Positions 10,074 to 19,318 of a stretch of 64,000 nucleotides of DNA are shown here, piece by piece (position 1 is the first letter of the stretch; every line of letters begins with the position of its first letter). A program made the translations under genes and the position numbers. A model generated the notes under the pieces. The model had not been told where the DNA came from, ran no database searches, and saw only the letters and a program-made list of their open reading frames with translations. The stretch comes from Haloprofundus marisrubri (GTDB lineage Archaea > Halobacteriota > Halobacteria > Halobacteriales > Haloferacaceae), in assembly GCF_001469955.1 (NCBI RefSeq), contig NZ_LOPU01000003.1, positions 33,219 to 97,218 on the forward strand, given 5' to 3'.

Positions 10074-10493
10074 ATGTCCAGTACAGAACTCGGCAGTGAC
10101 GAATGGTGGAGCGAGTATCGACAGACCGTAAACGAGGACCGGGAGATGGAAGTCAGAGGCCACGACCGGTTCGACGACAACTTCTTCGTCCAAATCGACG
10201 ACGACAAGTTCCTCGTCGAGATGTACGGCGGGGAAGTCCAAGACGTCGTCAAGAACCCCGGCGTCAACGGCGACTGGTCGTTCGGCGTGTCGGGAAGCCG
10301 TGAGGCGTGGGAGGAGTTCACTCAGGAACTCCCGCCCGCGCACAACAACGAGATTATCGCGTCCGACTATCGGACCGCAGTCAAAGGCGAAGAGGGCTAT
10401 CTCGAACTGCACGGAAACAACAAGAAAGTGTTCCAGAACCTCCGTCCGTTCCAGCGGGCGTTGGAACTGATGCGGGAAACACAGAACAACTGA
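10074..10493 (+). CDS. SCP2 sterol-carrier-like domain protein
   Basis: 139 residues. The segment from about residue 30 to the end matches the layout of SCP2-like lipid or acyl-carrier domains: DDDKFLVEMYGGEVQDV, then GDWSFGVSGSREAWEEF, ending in a helix with FQNLRPFQRALELMR. Such small proteins in bacteria and archaea often accompany catabolic hydrolases and may present hydrophobic substrates. The stop is four bases before the start of an alpha/beta hydrolase, so the two form an operon. ATG at 10074 was chosen over the upstream TTG (10044) because of the TATA position. Exact substrate unknown. Confidence 0.7.
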   Translation: MSSTELGSDEWWSEYRQTVNEDREMEVRGHDRFDDNFFVQIDDDKFLVEMYGGEVQDVVKNPGVNGDWSFGVSGSREAWEEFTQELPPAHNNEIIASDYRTAVKGEEGYLELHGNNKKVFQNLRPFQRALELMRETQNN

Positions 10494-10497
10494 ACCA

Positions 10498-11442
10498 ATG
10501 AGCATCGAAGCACCAGCGCACGGCGAGCACGAAGCGATCACCGGACAGTATATCGGGGTCGAAATCGACGGCACCGAACACCGCGTCTACTACGAGGAAG
10601 CGGGTCCCGAGGACGGGATTCCGCTCCTCTGTCAGCACACGGCCGGCAACCACGGCCACGAGTGGCGTCACATTCTCGCGGACGACGAAATAACCGAACA
10701 TTTCCGCGTGATTGCGTACGACCTCCCGCACCACGGCAAGTCGGTGCCGCCGACGAGCGAGGAGTGGTGGCTGGAAGATTACACGCTCACCGAGGACCTG
10801 TTCGCCGAGAGCATCGTCAGCATCGCCGATGCACTCGAACTCGACGACCCGGTGTACATGGGGTCGAGCATCGGTGGGAACGTCATTCTCCAACTCGGTG
10901 ACTGGCATCCGGACCGGTTCCGCGCACTCATTGGACTGGAGTGTGGAACCTACAGCCCCGGCTACTATCTCGACTGGTTCGACGACCCACAGGTGAACAT
11001 CGCGGAGGCGAGCGCCTACGCCTGCTGGGGACTGATGGCACCGCACGGCCCCGAGGCGTCTCGTCGAGAGACCATGCATCTCTACGAGCAGAGTTCGACT
11101 GGACTGTTCAAAGGTGACCTGTTCTACTACTCCGTCGACCACGACTACAGGGGGAAACTCGACCAAGTCAATCCGGAGTGCCCGGTGTACGTGATGAACG
11201 GCGAGTACGACTTCGCCACGAACCCCGACGACGCCCGCGAAGTCGCCGACGGTATCGGGGAGAACGCGACGGCTATCGAGATGAGCAGCATCGGTCACTT
11301 CCCGATGAGCGAGAACCCGGAACTGTTCAAGGAGTATCTGAAACCGGTGCTGGACGACATCCGCGGTGAAGACGTAGAACTCGCCGAGACGATGACGCCG
11401 GAGGCCGTTGGATACAGTTTCGAGGAGTCGACGGCCGACTAA
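10498..11442 (+). CDS. Alpha/beta-hydrolase fold enzyme
   Basis: 314 residues. Catalytic triad can be placed: nucleophile Ser124 in the elbow GSSIG (122-126), Asp238 in NGEYDF and His267 in SIGHFP. The oxyanion-side motif CQHTAGNHGHEWR is near residues 45-57. The fold includes esterases, lipases, C-C bond hydrolases and lactonases; nothing in the sequence decides between them. Co-transcribed with the SCP2-like protein, so the substrate may be hydrophobic or carrier-bound. A T6 tract at 11461 just after the stop is a plausible terminator. Confidence 0.82.
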   Translation: MSIEAPAHGEHEAITGQYIGVEIDGTEHRVYYEEAGPEDGIPLLCQHTAGNHGHEWRHILADDEITEHFRVIAYDLPHHGKSVPPTSEEWWLEDYTLTEDLFAESIVSIADALELDDPVYMGSSIGGNVILQLGDWHPDRFRALIGLECGTYSPGYYLDWFDDPQVNIAEASAYACWGLMAPHGPEASRRETMHLYEQSSTGLFKGDLFYYSVDHDYRGKLDQVNPECPVYVMNGEYDFATNPDDAREVADGIGENATAIEMSSIGHFPMSENPELFKEYLKPVLDDIRGEDVELAETMTPEAVGYSFEESTAD

Positions 11443-11458
11443 TCGAGCGGCGCGGCCA

Positions 11459-11467
11459 CATTTTTTC
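11459..11467 (+). terminator. T6 tract after the SCP2/hydrolase operon
   Basis: Six T residues (11461-11466) follow a GC-rich stretch 19 bases past the hydrolase stop; the downstream gene is convergent. Confidence 0.45.
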
Positions 11468-11536
11468 GCCGTTAGTCGGCGCACCTTCGACCAACGGATA
11501 TATCGAACGCGTACTCTCCGAAGAGAGGCCAGCAGG

Positions 11537-12349
11537 TTACGCTCGAAGAAATTCGAGCAACTCGTCTTCGAACTTCTCTGATTCTTCGAGAAACGGAACG
11601 TGGCCACTCTCCTCGAACGCGACGAACGTACCGTTCTGGAATACCTCGACTGCGATGGATTCGGCGTCGTCGAGCGTCGCCGACCCATCGAGCGCACCGT
11701 GGAACACCGCGCCCGGGACCGCCAACTCCGAAAGCGCGTCGCGCAGTCGCTCACGCTGCGGATTTTCGTAGATTTCGAGCGTCTTGATTGCGACTCGCAT
11801 CGGCGTCTGCATCCCGACCGACCAGAGCCATCGCAGCGTGTGTTCGTCGACGTCAGTCCCGAACATCCCGGCGACGAAGCGTTCCATTCCACGGGGACGG
11901 TTGCGACGCTGGTTCGCTATCATCTTGTCGATCGGAAGGCGCTCTCCGGGCGCTGCGTCCGACTGCGGTGCGATGGTGTCGAAGATGCTACTCGACACGA
12001 GAACGAGTTTTGCCAGTCGGTCACTGTACTTGCTGGCGAACGTGGTGGCGATAGTCGCCCCGAGCGACCAGCCGACGAGAACACACCGCTCGATTCCGAG
12101 CGCGCTGAGGAGCGCATCAACGTCGTCTGCGTACATCTCTGCGGTGTAGGGACTCACCGGTTTGTCCGAGCTACCGTGGCCCCGCAGGTCCGGAGTGACG
12201 ACTCGGTAGTCGGCGTCGAGAAGCGCCTTCACCTGCGACTCCCAGACGCGGTGGCTCATACACCCGCCGTGCAGAAAGAGGACAACAGGTCCCGTTCCGG
12301 CGTCCTGACAGTACAGGCGTGTCTCGTCGGTAATCGATACCATCGTCAT
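11537..12349 (-). CDS. Alpha/beta-hydrolase (peroxidase/epoxide-hydrolase-like group)
   Basis: 270 residues from the ATG at 12349 (an upstream ATG at 12376 and an internal one at 12343 are possible). HGG motif near 27-29, nucleophile Ser95 in GWSLG, acid Asp221 in HGALDG, His250 in ESGHVPF; the DLRGHGSSDKP stretch is typical of the haloperoxidase/esterase branch. Soluble, cytoplasmic. Distinct from the hydrolase at 10498; the two share only the fold. Immediate upstream neighbour is a methyltransferase on the same strand, 60 bases away, with separate function as far as can be seen. Confidence 0.82.
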   Translation of the reverse strand: MTMVSITDETRLYCQDAGTGPVVLFLHGGCMSHRVWESQVKALLDADYRVVTPDLRGHGSSDKPVSPYTAEMYADDVDALLSALGIERCVLVGWSLGATIATTFASKYSDRLAKLVLVSSSIFDTIAPQSDAAPGERLPIDKMIANQRRNRPRGMERFVAGMFGTDVDEHTLRWLWSVGMQTPMRVAIKTLEIYENPQRERLRDALSELAVPGAVFHGALDGSATLDDAESIAVEVFQNGTFVAFEESGHVPFLEESEKFEDELLEFLRA

Positions 12350-12409
12350 AGCTCGTCGTCGTTTCGGAGAAATCATAAAACGTCGGGCGACAGCGAGGGT
12401 TGTCGTCGG

Positions 12410-13030
12410 TCACCTCCGATTATCGTCGCTGTCACCTTCGAGCGTAGCGAAGACGAACTCCGTACTGCTCCCGAGCGGGTCGTCGGCAGTGACCGTGTTC
12501 AGCGACGAAAAGCCCGCTGCGCGGAGTTGGTCGAGCGTCGTCTCCCGGCCCGGGGCAGAGAAAAACATGCTACCGCCCATCCATCCGCGACGAACCGTCT
12601 CGAACCGACCACTCGGGAGCGTCATCAGAAGCCGACCACCCGGCCGGAGTGCACGAGCGAACTCCGCATACACTTCCGGATGTTCGGCACGAGGCACGTG
12701 GAACACTGCGTGGTAGGCGACGACGGCGTCGACTGCGTCGGCGACCAGCGGCATCGCCGACATCTCCGCTTGAAGCAGCGTTGCCTCGGGCAGTCGCTCT
12801 CGCGCGAGCTTCAGCCCCTCTTTCGAGATGTCGAGGCCGATACTCGACGATGGAAGATTCGAGAGCGTCCGCGCGCCGTCGCCACAGCCGACGTCGAGGA
12901 CGAGGGGATTCGAGGGCAGCGTTTCGAGGAGGTCACCAATCAGCGCGGCGTCCGACCCGGTCGGGTCGCGCCGCTTTGCGTACGTCTCTGAGACCGCATC
13001 CCACGCCTCCCTGATATCACGCCGGTCCAT
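12410..13030 (-). CDS. Class I SAM-dependent methyltransferase
   Basis: 206 residues from the ATG at 13030. Motif I VLDVGCGDG is at about 44-52, the acidic residue after strand 2 in SIGLDIS, and motif III-like ARALRPGGRLLMTLPSGR follows. General layout is that of UbiE/COQ5 or tRNA-modifying small methyltransferases such as the ABH8/Trm9 group; the substrate cannot be assigned. An upstream in-frame start (13096) adds an arginine/proline-rich tail that looks untranslated, so the shorter start is preferred. Confidence 0.8.
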   Translation of the reverse strand: MDRRDIREAWDAVSETYAKRRDPTGSDAALIGDLLETLPSNPLVLDVGCGDGARTLSNLPSSSIGLDISKEGLKLARERLPEATLLQAEMSAMPLVADAVDAVVAYHAVFHVPRAEHPEVYAEFARALRPGGRLLMTLPSGRFETVRRGWMGGSMFFSAPGRETTLDQLRAAGFSSLNTVTADDPLGSSTEFVFATLEGDSDDNRR

Positions 13031-13120
13031 ACAAGCTGGTAGGGCGCTGTGGGGATATCTCCGCGGGTCGGGTCCTCGCACCGGTAATCGGGTCAATCGG
13101 GGGTCGCCCCGTCTTTGGAC

Positions 13121-14038
13121 TCAACCTTGCGTACTGGCTTCCGAGAGCGGAACGTCGATGTCGAGGAATTCGGCGCTACGCGTCCAGAGGTCGTGCTGTG
13201 AGTCGGGGTCCAGCGCCGCCGACGACGGCGTCCGAATCTGTTGCTGGTCGAAGTACCGGCCGGAGACGCCTTCTAGGCGGTCGGAGGCTGCGAGGTTGAC
13301 GAGCGCAGCAGCACCGTCGTCAACCGACGTAACGAACGGGAGTCCGTCGAGCAGTTGCATCGCTCGCGGAATCGGCCCCGGGAGGAATCGAGCGAACCCG
13401 GACCCAGGAATCGCTCCGGGATGGAGGGCGTTCGACGTGATTTCGTCGTCCGCCGCGTCGAGTCGGTGAGCGAGTTCAATCGAAAACTGGATGTTAGCCA
13501 GTTTCGAGCGACTGTACGCCCCGAACGTCGAGTAGTCGTCGACGGACGTAACGGCATCCCAGTTGGGCTGTGCGCCGCGGTGGGCCTCCGAAGCCGTCGT
13601 TACGACGCGCGCGTCGGGAGCCAGATGGCCCAGCAAGTTCGTTGTCAGGAGATACGGCGCGAGGTGGTTGACGTGGAAGGTGTACTCGACGCCCGCGTCG
13701 GTGAGGCGACCGGTTCGAAAGAGGCCACCCGCGTTGTTGAGCAGTACGTCGAGTTCGCTCGTCTCGGTTCGGACCGTCTCCGCGAGGGCGTTCACGTCCT
13801 CAATGCTGGCGAAGTCGGCTTCGACGAAGCGGGCATCGGACCCCGCGTCGACGAGTTCGTCGACGACTTCGTTGCCCGCCGTCTCGTCTCTCCCGTGGAC
13901 GAGTACGTCGGCACCGAGTCGTCCAAGTGATAGCGCTGCCTCGCGTCCGATGCCACTCGTGGAACCGGTGACGAGAGCGGTCGTTCCCGACAAATCGACG
14001 TCCGTGACGCCGGCACGTGACTCGGGTGTCTCTGTCAT
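13121..14038 (-). CDS. Short-chain dehydrogenase/reductase (retinol-dehydrogenase-like)
   Basis: 305 residues. NAD(P)-binding TGSTSGIG at 24-31, NNAG at 101-104, catalytic Ser150 and YSRSK (Tyr175, Lys179). The long C-terminal segment and the NHLAPYLLTTNLL motif resemble the WW-domain oxidoreductase/retinol dehydrogenase branch of classical SDRs, which are usually NADPH-dependent. Substrate unknown. Transcribed toward the methyltransferase gene with a 90-base gap. Confidence 0.85.
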   Translation of the reverse strand: MTETPESRAGVTDVDLSGTTALVTGSTSGIGREAALSLGRLGADVLVHGRDETAGNEVVDELVDAGSDARFVEADFASIEDVNALAETVRTETSELDVLLNNAGGLFRTGRLTDAGVEYTFHVNHLAPYLLTTNLLGHLAPDARVVTTASEAHRGAQPNWDAVTSVDDYSTFGAYSRSKLANIQFSIELAHRLDAADDEITSNALHPGAIPGSGFARFLPGPIPRAMQLLDGLPFVTSVDDGAAALVNLAASDRLEGVSGRYFDQQQIRTPSSAALDPDSQHDLWTRSAEFLDIDVPLSEASTQG

Positions 14039-14088
14039 CGTCCGTACGTAGGCCTACATCGACAAAACGTACCGGAACTGCCTCTCGT

Positions 14089-14346
14089 TCAGGAGGCATT
14101 CCGCAACCGAAATATCGTGTACCGACGCGGGTCTGTCCGAAACCACGGTTCGTTCTCGTCGAAGTACACCGTCGGCGCGAACCGTGTCGCCAGTTCTCGG
14201 GCGGGTTCGTCTTCAACGGTCGTCGTCTGCCCGTCGTCTTCGCGTTCGACCAACTCGGCGAGTGCGTCGAACAACCGGCCACACTGACTGCAGCGACACC
14301 TGCGAGTGTGCCCAGCACAGGGTGTCGGCCGACGACTGGACTCGAA
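14089..14346 (-). pseudogene. Fragment of an unidentified gene with a cysteine cluster
   Basis: Open frame of about 85 codons without a good start codon. It reads a CAGHTRRCRCSQCG cluster (C-x6-C-x-C-x2-C), an acidic middle, then RELATRFAPTVYFDENEPWF. The last part resembles haloarchaeal proteins with a FAPxxYFxxxExWFxTDPR signature, but the frame ends abruptly at a stop after RLRNAS. Probably a decayed remnant; function unknown. Confidence 0.3.
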
Positions 14347-14375
14347 TCATCGTCTACAGAGAAAGCAAGGCGAGT

Positions 14376-14398
14376 GCCTCGGGGCTTGGCCCCGAGGC
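14376..14398 (+). repeat. Perfect 10-bp hairpin, possible IS200/IS605-type end
   Basis: GCCTCGGGGC, loop TTG, GCCCCGAGGC. Hairpins of this shape occur at the right ends of haloarchaeal IS200/IS605 (IS1341-type) elements and form part of the TnpB guide RNA. The plus-strand frame through it reads STEKARRVPRGLAPRRFT, similar to the tail of some haloarchaeal TnpB readings (from memory). No intact tnpB is adjacent. Confidence 0.4.
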
Positions 14399-14623
14399 GG
14401 TTCACAGTTGCTCACCACCTCGCCGCCGTGTGCCACTACGTGTGCTCCGAACATGGGTTTGCATCTGACGATTCACTGTATAAACCATCTCTATCACCAA
14501 GTATCTGACAGCTAAAAGAAAACGCGTCGAAGTCATCTGCAGTTCGACGAGAATCGACTCGCCTTACAGCGGGCGATTCCATCGACAACGCTGCCCTCAC
14601 CGACCGACCGTTCGGGGGTCGGG

Positions 14624-15925
14624 TTACGGCCAGAGCCCACGTACTTCGTGTGCTTCCGCGATTCGTGAGAGCGCAACGATGTACGCGGCGTCGCGCCACG
14701 TGACGTCTCGCCGCTCGTACTCGGTTTTGACAGCACGCCAAGCCGAGCACATCTCCGTTTCGAGTTCGTTGTTTACCCGCTCAAGTGACCATGCACGTCG
14801 ATTAATGTCCTGCAGCCACTCGAAGTAACTTACCGTGACGCCGCCTGCATTTGCGAGGATGTCCGGAATCACCTCGATACCACGCTCTTCGAGAATCGAA
14901 TCCGCGGCGGAGGTCGTCGGACCGTTCGCACCTTCGACGACGAACTCCGCAGCGATGTTCTCGGCGTTTCGTCTCGTGATGACGTTACCAAGCGCTGCAG
15001 GGACGAGCACGTCGACGTCGAGTGTGAGCAACTCGTCGTTCGAGATGACCTCGTCTGCGTACGTCGTAACTGCCTCTGGTTCGTCGTCGTGTGACGGGAC
15101 GGTGGCAGTATCGATTCCCGATGGGTCGTACATAGCACCGTTCACGTCGCTGACAGCGACGACCGTTGCACCCCAGTCGTCGAGGAGTCGAGCCGCGCTC
15201 GCGCCGACGCTGCCGTAGCCCTGTACAGCAACCGTCGTCTCTTCGAGCGGTCGGTCGTAGTACTCACAGAGTAGTTTCGTAACGATTGCGACACTCCGTC
15301 CGGGAGCCTCTTGGCGCCCTTGGCTGCCGCCGACGACCGGGGGCTTTCCAGTGACGACACCAGGTGTCGTCTCTCCTTTCTGCATCGAATACGCATCCAT
15401 CAACCACGCCATCGTCTGCGAATCCGTTCCCATATCGGGTGCGGGGATGTCCTGATTCGGACCGATGACGTCGCGGAGTTCCTGTGCGAACCGTCGGGTC
15501 AGACGTTCGTTCTCCTCGGCGCTCAGTTCCTTTGGATTCACTGCAACGCCACCTTTGGCACCGCCGAACGGTAGGTCCATCACGGCACATTTCCACGTCA
15601 TCCACATCCCGAGGCCGACACACTCGTCTCTGGTCACATCGGGGTGATATCGGAGTCCACCCTTGAACGGGCCTCTGACGCTGTCGTGTTGGGCTCGATA
15701 GCCGGTGAACACCTCGACTGTTCCATCGTCTCGTTCGATAGGTATCGTAACCTCGTGAACTTTCTGAGGATGTTTGAGCCGTTCGACGACGTTCGGGTCG
15801 ATCTCCAGACGGTCGGCGGCGTGGTGTAGCTGTCGACGGGCCGTTTCGAGTGCCGATTCCGATTCAACCGGGTCTGCTCGTGTGTCAGTGACGCTGTCGT
15901 GGCGGCTCTCGGATGTGGATACCAT
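14624..15925 (-). CDS. gdhA: Glutamate dehydrogenase (Glu/Leu/Phe/Val family)
   Basis: Interconverts glutamate and 2-oxoglutarate plus ammonia with NAD(P). 433 residues from the ATG at 15925. Catalytic-domain motifs [10 protein letters not shown] and the active-site region [14 protein letters not shown] carry the expected lysines, followed by [15 protein letters not shown]; the dinucleotide fold is marked by [15 protein letters not shown]. It ends in the haloarchaeal GLWP tail. Only two bases separate it from the 47-residue zinc-knuckle gene upstream, so they are co-transcribed. It is a clear paralogue of the enzyme at 34752. Confidence 0.95.
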   Translation of the reverse strand: MVSTSESRHDSVTDTRADPVESESALETARRQLHHAADRLEIDPNVVERLKHPQKVHEVTIPIERDDGTVEVFTGYRAQHDSVRGPFKGGLRYHPDVTRDECVGLGMWMTWKCAVMDLPFGGAKGGVAVNPKELSAEENERLTRRFAQELRDVIGPNQDIPAPDMGTDSQTMAWLMDAYSMQKGETTPGVVTGKPPVVGGSQGRQEAPGRSVAIVTKLLCEYYDRPLEETTVAVQGYGSVGASAARLLDDWGATVVAVSDVNGAMYDPSGIDTATVPSHDDEPEAVTTYADEVISNDELLTLDVDVLVPAALGNVITRRNAENIAAEFVVEGANGPTTSAADSILEERGIEVIPDILANAGGVTVSYFEWLQDINRRAWSLERVNNELETEMCSAWRAVKTEYERRDVTWRDAAYIVALSRIAEAHEVRGLWP

Positions 15926-15927
15926 GA

Positions 15928-16071
15928 TTACTCGATTGGCATCCCCCGATTCCGCATCGAGCCTTCGCAGCGTGAACAGGTGACCGGATTTGTTTCGCTG
16001 ACAACGATGGTTCCACACTCGAAGCACTCGTACGACCGTTCTCCGTCGGACTGGGGTTTGACATCTCTCAT
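15928..16071 (-). CDS. 47-residue zinc-knuckle (rubrerythrin-like rubredoxin-fold) protein
   Basis: Found by translating the gap upstream of gdhA. It starts ATG AGA GAT and ends with TAA. The protein has two CxxC pairs, [10 protein letters not shown] at 14-23 and [10 protein letters not shown] at 30-39, and ends NRGMPIE. This is the layout of the small haloarchaeal rubrerythrin-like domain proteins: a single zinc or iron ribbon. The stop lies two bases from the gdhA start, so it is the first gene of a gdhA operon. Role unknown; a redox or zinc-sensing partner of GDH metabolism is possible (inference). Confidence 0.85.
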   Translation of the reverse strand: MRDVKPQSDGERSYECFECGTIVVSETNPVTCSRCEGSMRNRGMPIE

Positions 16072-16179
16072 GGGTTAGACGTGAGTGCCGGACCGACGGG
16101 CACTCTGTAAGGTGATAATAATTGTAATAGGTAGTATCTGGTAGCTCGTATAGTAACTACAGACAGAAATGGGGGTTCG

Positions 16180-19059
16180 TTATTCAACCGTTCGTCGAGC
16201 AGCGGCCGGTAGTTCGTGGTTCTCGAAGAATGTCGAGAACAACTTCCGCTGAACGGTTCGCACGTGACTGTAAAACGCAGGTGGACTGATTCCGAGCGTC
16301 TCGGCGACTTCTTTGCCTGTGTTCTCGCGTGGCGACTCGAAATATCCGCTGTAGTACGCCGTCTGAATCACCTCCAGTTGTCGCTCGGTTAGTTTGTCGA
16401 GAAAACGCGTGTAGAGGTCGCGTTCTATCGACTGGTCGAGTGTCTGCTTCGATTGGAGTTCAGCGGTCGAGAACGTCTCGTCGACTAACTGCGTAATAGT
16501 TCGCACGTCGATACTGTCGGGAATGTCGACGACGAGCACGGTCTGGTCGGGGGCGGCCGTCGCTTGCCGGAAGATTGCGCCGTGGTCAGCTAGTTCGAGT
16601 GCTAAGAACGGCTGTGCGAACCGTAGTCGCAGAACACCGCCTTCCGCATCGGCGCTGATTTGCTGGACGTCGTCGACCGAGATCAGTTCTGAGGCCGTCG
16701 CAGCGACAGCCTCCACGGGCGAACCGTCGACGGTAACGAACACGTAACTGCCCTCTGAAGACTGTTGAACGCCGCCTTGGTACGAGAGCGTACAGTTCGC
16801 GTCCGTGGCAAGTCGAGAAAGGACGAACGAAGGGTCGTCGACAGCGAACTTTAGACGTGTCATCGATGTCGTGAGCAACGCGTTCTTCCGCTCGATAGCG
16901 CTGAGTGCGGACGCGATGGTTTCGCCCAGTTCACTCAAGACCGCTTTCGCGGTGTCGTCGAAGGCGTCCCGGGTCGGCCCGTAGACGGTCAATACCCCGT
17001 GTAGGAGGTCATTGTACACGAGCGGAATACTCAGCACAGAGAGGTAATCTCGGGAGAGCGCGTCTTTTCGCCACGGTTCGTCTCGGAGACCGGCCGCGAC
17101 GTTCGACACCAGCGTTACGTCACCGGTGTCTGCAGTCCGACCGGCCGGTTCGACCGCTTCCGCATCTATGGCGAACGTCTGACTGTCGAGATACCCACGC
17201 TCTGTGCCTGCCCACGCACGTGGCTCGACGGTGTTGGTCGTCGAATCGACGGTCCCGACCCAGGCGAACCGAAGTCGGTCGTCGCCGGTCAGCAGTTCAC
17301 AGACGGTATGGTCGATTTCCGCCCGCGTCTCCGCTTCGACGAGCGCTTGGTCGATTTCACGGATTATCTCGTTGATTCGGTTGAGAGCGGTCAGTTGCTC
17401 GTTCTGAGTCTGGAGTGTTCGGTCCTGCTCGCGGAGCTGTGACTCCCGGGAGACGCGGTCGAGCGCCGCTTCGGCCGTCGCTGCGAGAAGGTCCGCTAGT
17501 TCGCGTGTCACCTCGTCGAAGACACCGACTCGTTCCGAGCCGACGACGAACACCCCGTGACTGCCGAGAGGGATGTACGCGACACTCCGAAGCTCGCTCG
17601 CTCTGTTCTCGAATCGGTCCATCTCGTGGACATCGTCACAAAACAACACTTTGTCCTCGACGAAGCTGTGGCCCGGGAGCGTCTCGCTGTCGGTACGAAG
17701 TGTCGAGAGCGGACCATGGAGCGCTCGCATGGCCGCCGAATGCACGACAGGCTGGAGAGCGTTGGTCTCGGCGTCGAACAGATACACCGCACTCGCATCG
17801 AGGTTGAGGACGCTCGGTGTGTCTTCGACGACGTGCTGGGCGATTTCGCCGTGTGTTTCGGCGTACAGGAAGTCACGAGCAGTCCGGTGAAGCGTTGCTA
17901 ACGCTTCCTCACGTTGCTTGCGTTTCGTGATATCCCGACAGCTAAACAGGAGCGTGCCATCCTGAATGGAGACTTCCCGAACGTTGACCAACAGCGTGTG
18001 CTCACGTCCGATTTTGTCGACGGCTGTACACTCGATGTTCTTCAACACGCCCTCCTTTGCGAGTTCGTCGCGGTCGAAGAGGTCGTGACCGAGAAGGTCG
18101 TCGATAGTCCCCAGTTCGCGGATTTCCTCGGCCGTGTAGCCGAAAATGAAGTGCACGTTCGGACAGACGTACGTGTACTCGCCTGACTCGTCGGTCATGA
18201 GGACGGTGTCGGTCATATTGTTGAGCGTGACACGGTGAAGTTCCTCGGAGCGACGAAGGTCACGTTCGAGTTCGACTCGCTCCGTCACGTCGACACCGTC
18301 TACGACGACTGAGACGAGCTCTCCACGTTCGTCTTCGACTGGGCGAACCGACAGGTCAACCATCCGGGGGGATTCGAGATGTGTTGACTGTGGAACGACT
18401 GCGTTTGCGAACGTTCCACCGAGTGCCTGGTCGAGTAGCTGTCGCACCTCTGTCTTCTGTTTTTCCGCCTGTGACCACCACGGCAGCGTCCAGAACGGGT
18501 TACCGACGAGAGAATCGACGTTCGTCTCGACCATCTCTCGTGCCGTCTGATTCGCTCGGACGAGCGACCCATCCGGGTCGAGAACCCACGTTGCAGTCCG
18601 TGAATCGGTGAAGATTGCATCGAACTGTCTGGCACGGTCCCGCCGAGTCACTGTCTGGCGTGCGGTCCGAATCGCTTGGTCGGTGCGCGCAACGAGGGTG
18701 TCCATTTCCTGTTCGGACGAATCAGTCAAAACGACGTAGTCTGTCGCTCCAGCCCCGATGGCCTCGCTGGCGACGGCTTCGGTACCAACGTCGGTTGCGA
18801 ACACCACGGGGAGTGCCGTAGATTCGTGGTCGAGGGTTTCGAGCAGGTCGAGTCCCGTCGTGTCATCAAGTACGTACCCGAGAACGATACAATCGAGAGT
18901 GTGCGAACGTACGACGTCGAATGCGGCCGATTCGGCCCTCGCTCGCTGTACCGTCGTGTCGGTTCGCGTTTCGAGTACGCTACCGAACTGATCGACCCAC
19001 TTACCCGTCCCTACGAGCAGAATCGACGACGGGTCGTGGCCGGATACAGAAGAAGTCAT
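16180..19059 (-). CDS. Bat-like multi-domain sensor/transcription regulator (receiver-PAS-PAS-GAF-GAF-HTH-10)
   Basis: 959 residues from the ATG at 19059. In order: a response-regulator-like domain (about 10-125); a PAS domain around 150-265; a second PAS around 290-405 containing NVHFIFGYTAEEI; a GAF domain around 425-560; a second GAF around 590-735; a bacterio-opsin-activator GAF/HTH-associated region (about 750-890); and a C-terminal HTH-10 with LTERQLEVIQTAYYSGYF and KEVAETLGIS. In the receiver domain the phosphoacceptor Asp position reads Gly61 (CIVLGYVLDDTTG), so phosphorylation is unlikely. HTH-10 proteins control light, oxygen and redox responses in haloarchaea. Targets are not evident. 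Confidence 0.88.
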   Translation of the reverse strand: MTSSVSGHDPSSILLVGTGKWVDQFGSVLETRTDTTVQRARAESAAFDVVRSHTLDCIVLGYVLDDTTGLDLLETLDHESTALPVVFATDVGTEAVASEAIGAGATDYVVLTDSSEQEMDTLVARTDQAIRTARQTVTRRDRARQFDAIFTDSRTATWVLDPDGSLVRANQTAREMVETNVDSLVGNPFWTLPWWSQAEKQKTEVRQLLDQALGGTFANAVVPQSTHLESPRMVDLSVRPVEDERGELVSVVVDGVDVTERVELERDLRRSEELHRVTLNNMTDTVLMTDESGEYTYVCPNVHFIFGYTAEEIRELGTIDDLLGHDLFDRDELAKEGVLKNIECTAVDKIGREHTLLVNVREVSIQDGTLLFSCRDITKRKQREEALATLHRTARDFLYAETHGEIAQHVVEDTPSVLNLDASAVYLFDAETNALQPVVHSAAMRALHGPLSTLRTDSETLPGHSFVEDKVLFCDDVHEMDRFENRASELRSVAYIPLGSHGVFVVGSERVGVFDEVTRELADLLAATAEAALDRVSRESQLREQDRTLQTQNEQLTALNRINEIIREIDQALVEAETRAEIDHTVCELLTGDDRLRFAWVGTVDSTTNTVEPRAWAGTERGYLDSQTFAIDAEAVEPAGRTADTGDVTLVSNVAAGLRDEPWRKDALSRDYLSVLSIPLVYNDLLHGVLTVYGPTRDAFDDTAKAVLSELGETIASALSAIERKNALLTTSMTRLKFAVDDPSFVLSRLATDANCTLSYQGGVQQSSEGSYVFVTVDGSPVEAVAATASELISVDDVQQISADAEGGVLRLRFAQPFLALELADHGAIFRQATAAPDQTVLVVDIPDSIDVRTITQLVDETFSTAELQSKQTLDQSIERDLYTRFLDKLTERQLEVIQTAYYSGYFESPRENTGKEVAETLGISPPAFYSHVRTVQRKLFSTFFENHELPAAARRTVE

Positions 19060-19318
19060 AGCTAAGACGACTACGCACCGGCGCGAACCCAGTCGGCATC
19101 GACTGAAGGTCGCTGCTGTACCGCGTCTATATCGATAACCATCGTTTGTTTGCATTCGAACCGTGGCGACTAATAGCAGTTTGCAATTCAACCGATAGGG
19201 TTCTTGCCAGATAACGGGTCGACCCGTCGTCTCGAACCGAGGTGGTGAGCACCGGCGGTGAGAGTACGACCCCCGCAACCACTATTTTGACCGGATAGTT
19301 AGTCCAAGTTGAGTCGAT

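Larger units (their letters stand above)
14039..14623. other. 585-base intergenic scar
   Basis: No intact gene. It contains a decayed minus-strand open frame with a cysteine cluster (14089-14346), a perfect hairpin (14376-14398) resembling the ends of haloarchaeal tnpB elements, and the 3' region of the glutamate dehydrogenase gene. Confidence 0.6.

Noticed and set aside
11600..12991. 463-codon plus-strand open frame
   Set aside because: Antisense to the hydrolase and methyltransferase; very Arg- and His-rich with no family motifs, while both minus-strand genes have full catalytic motifs.
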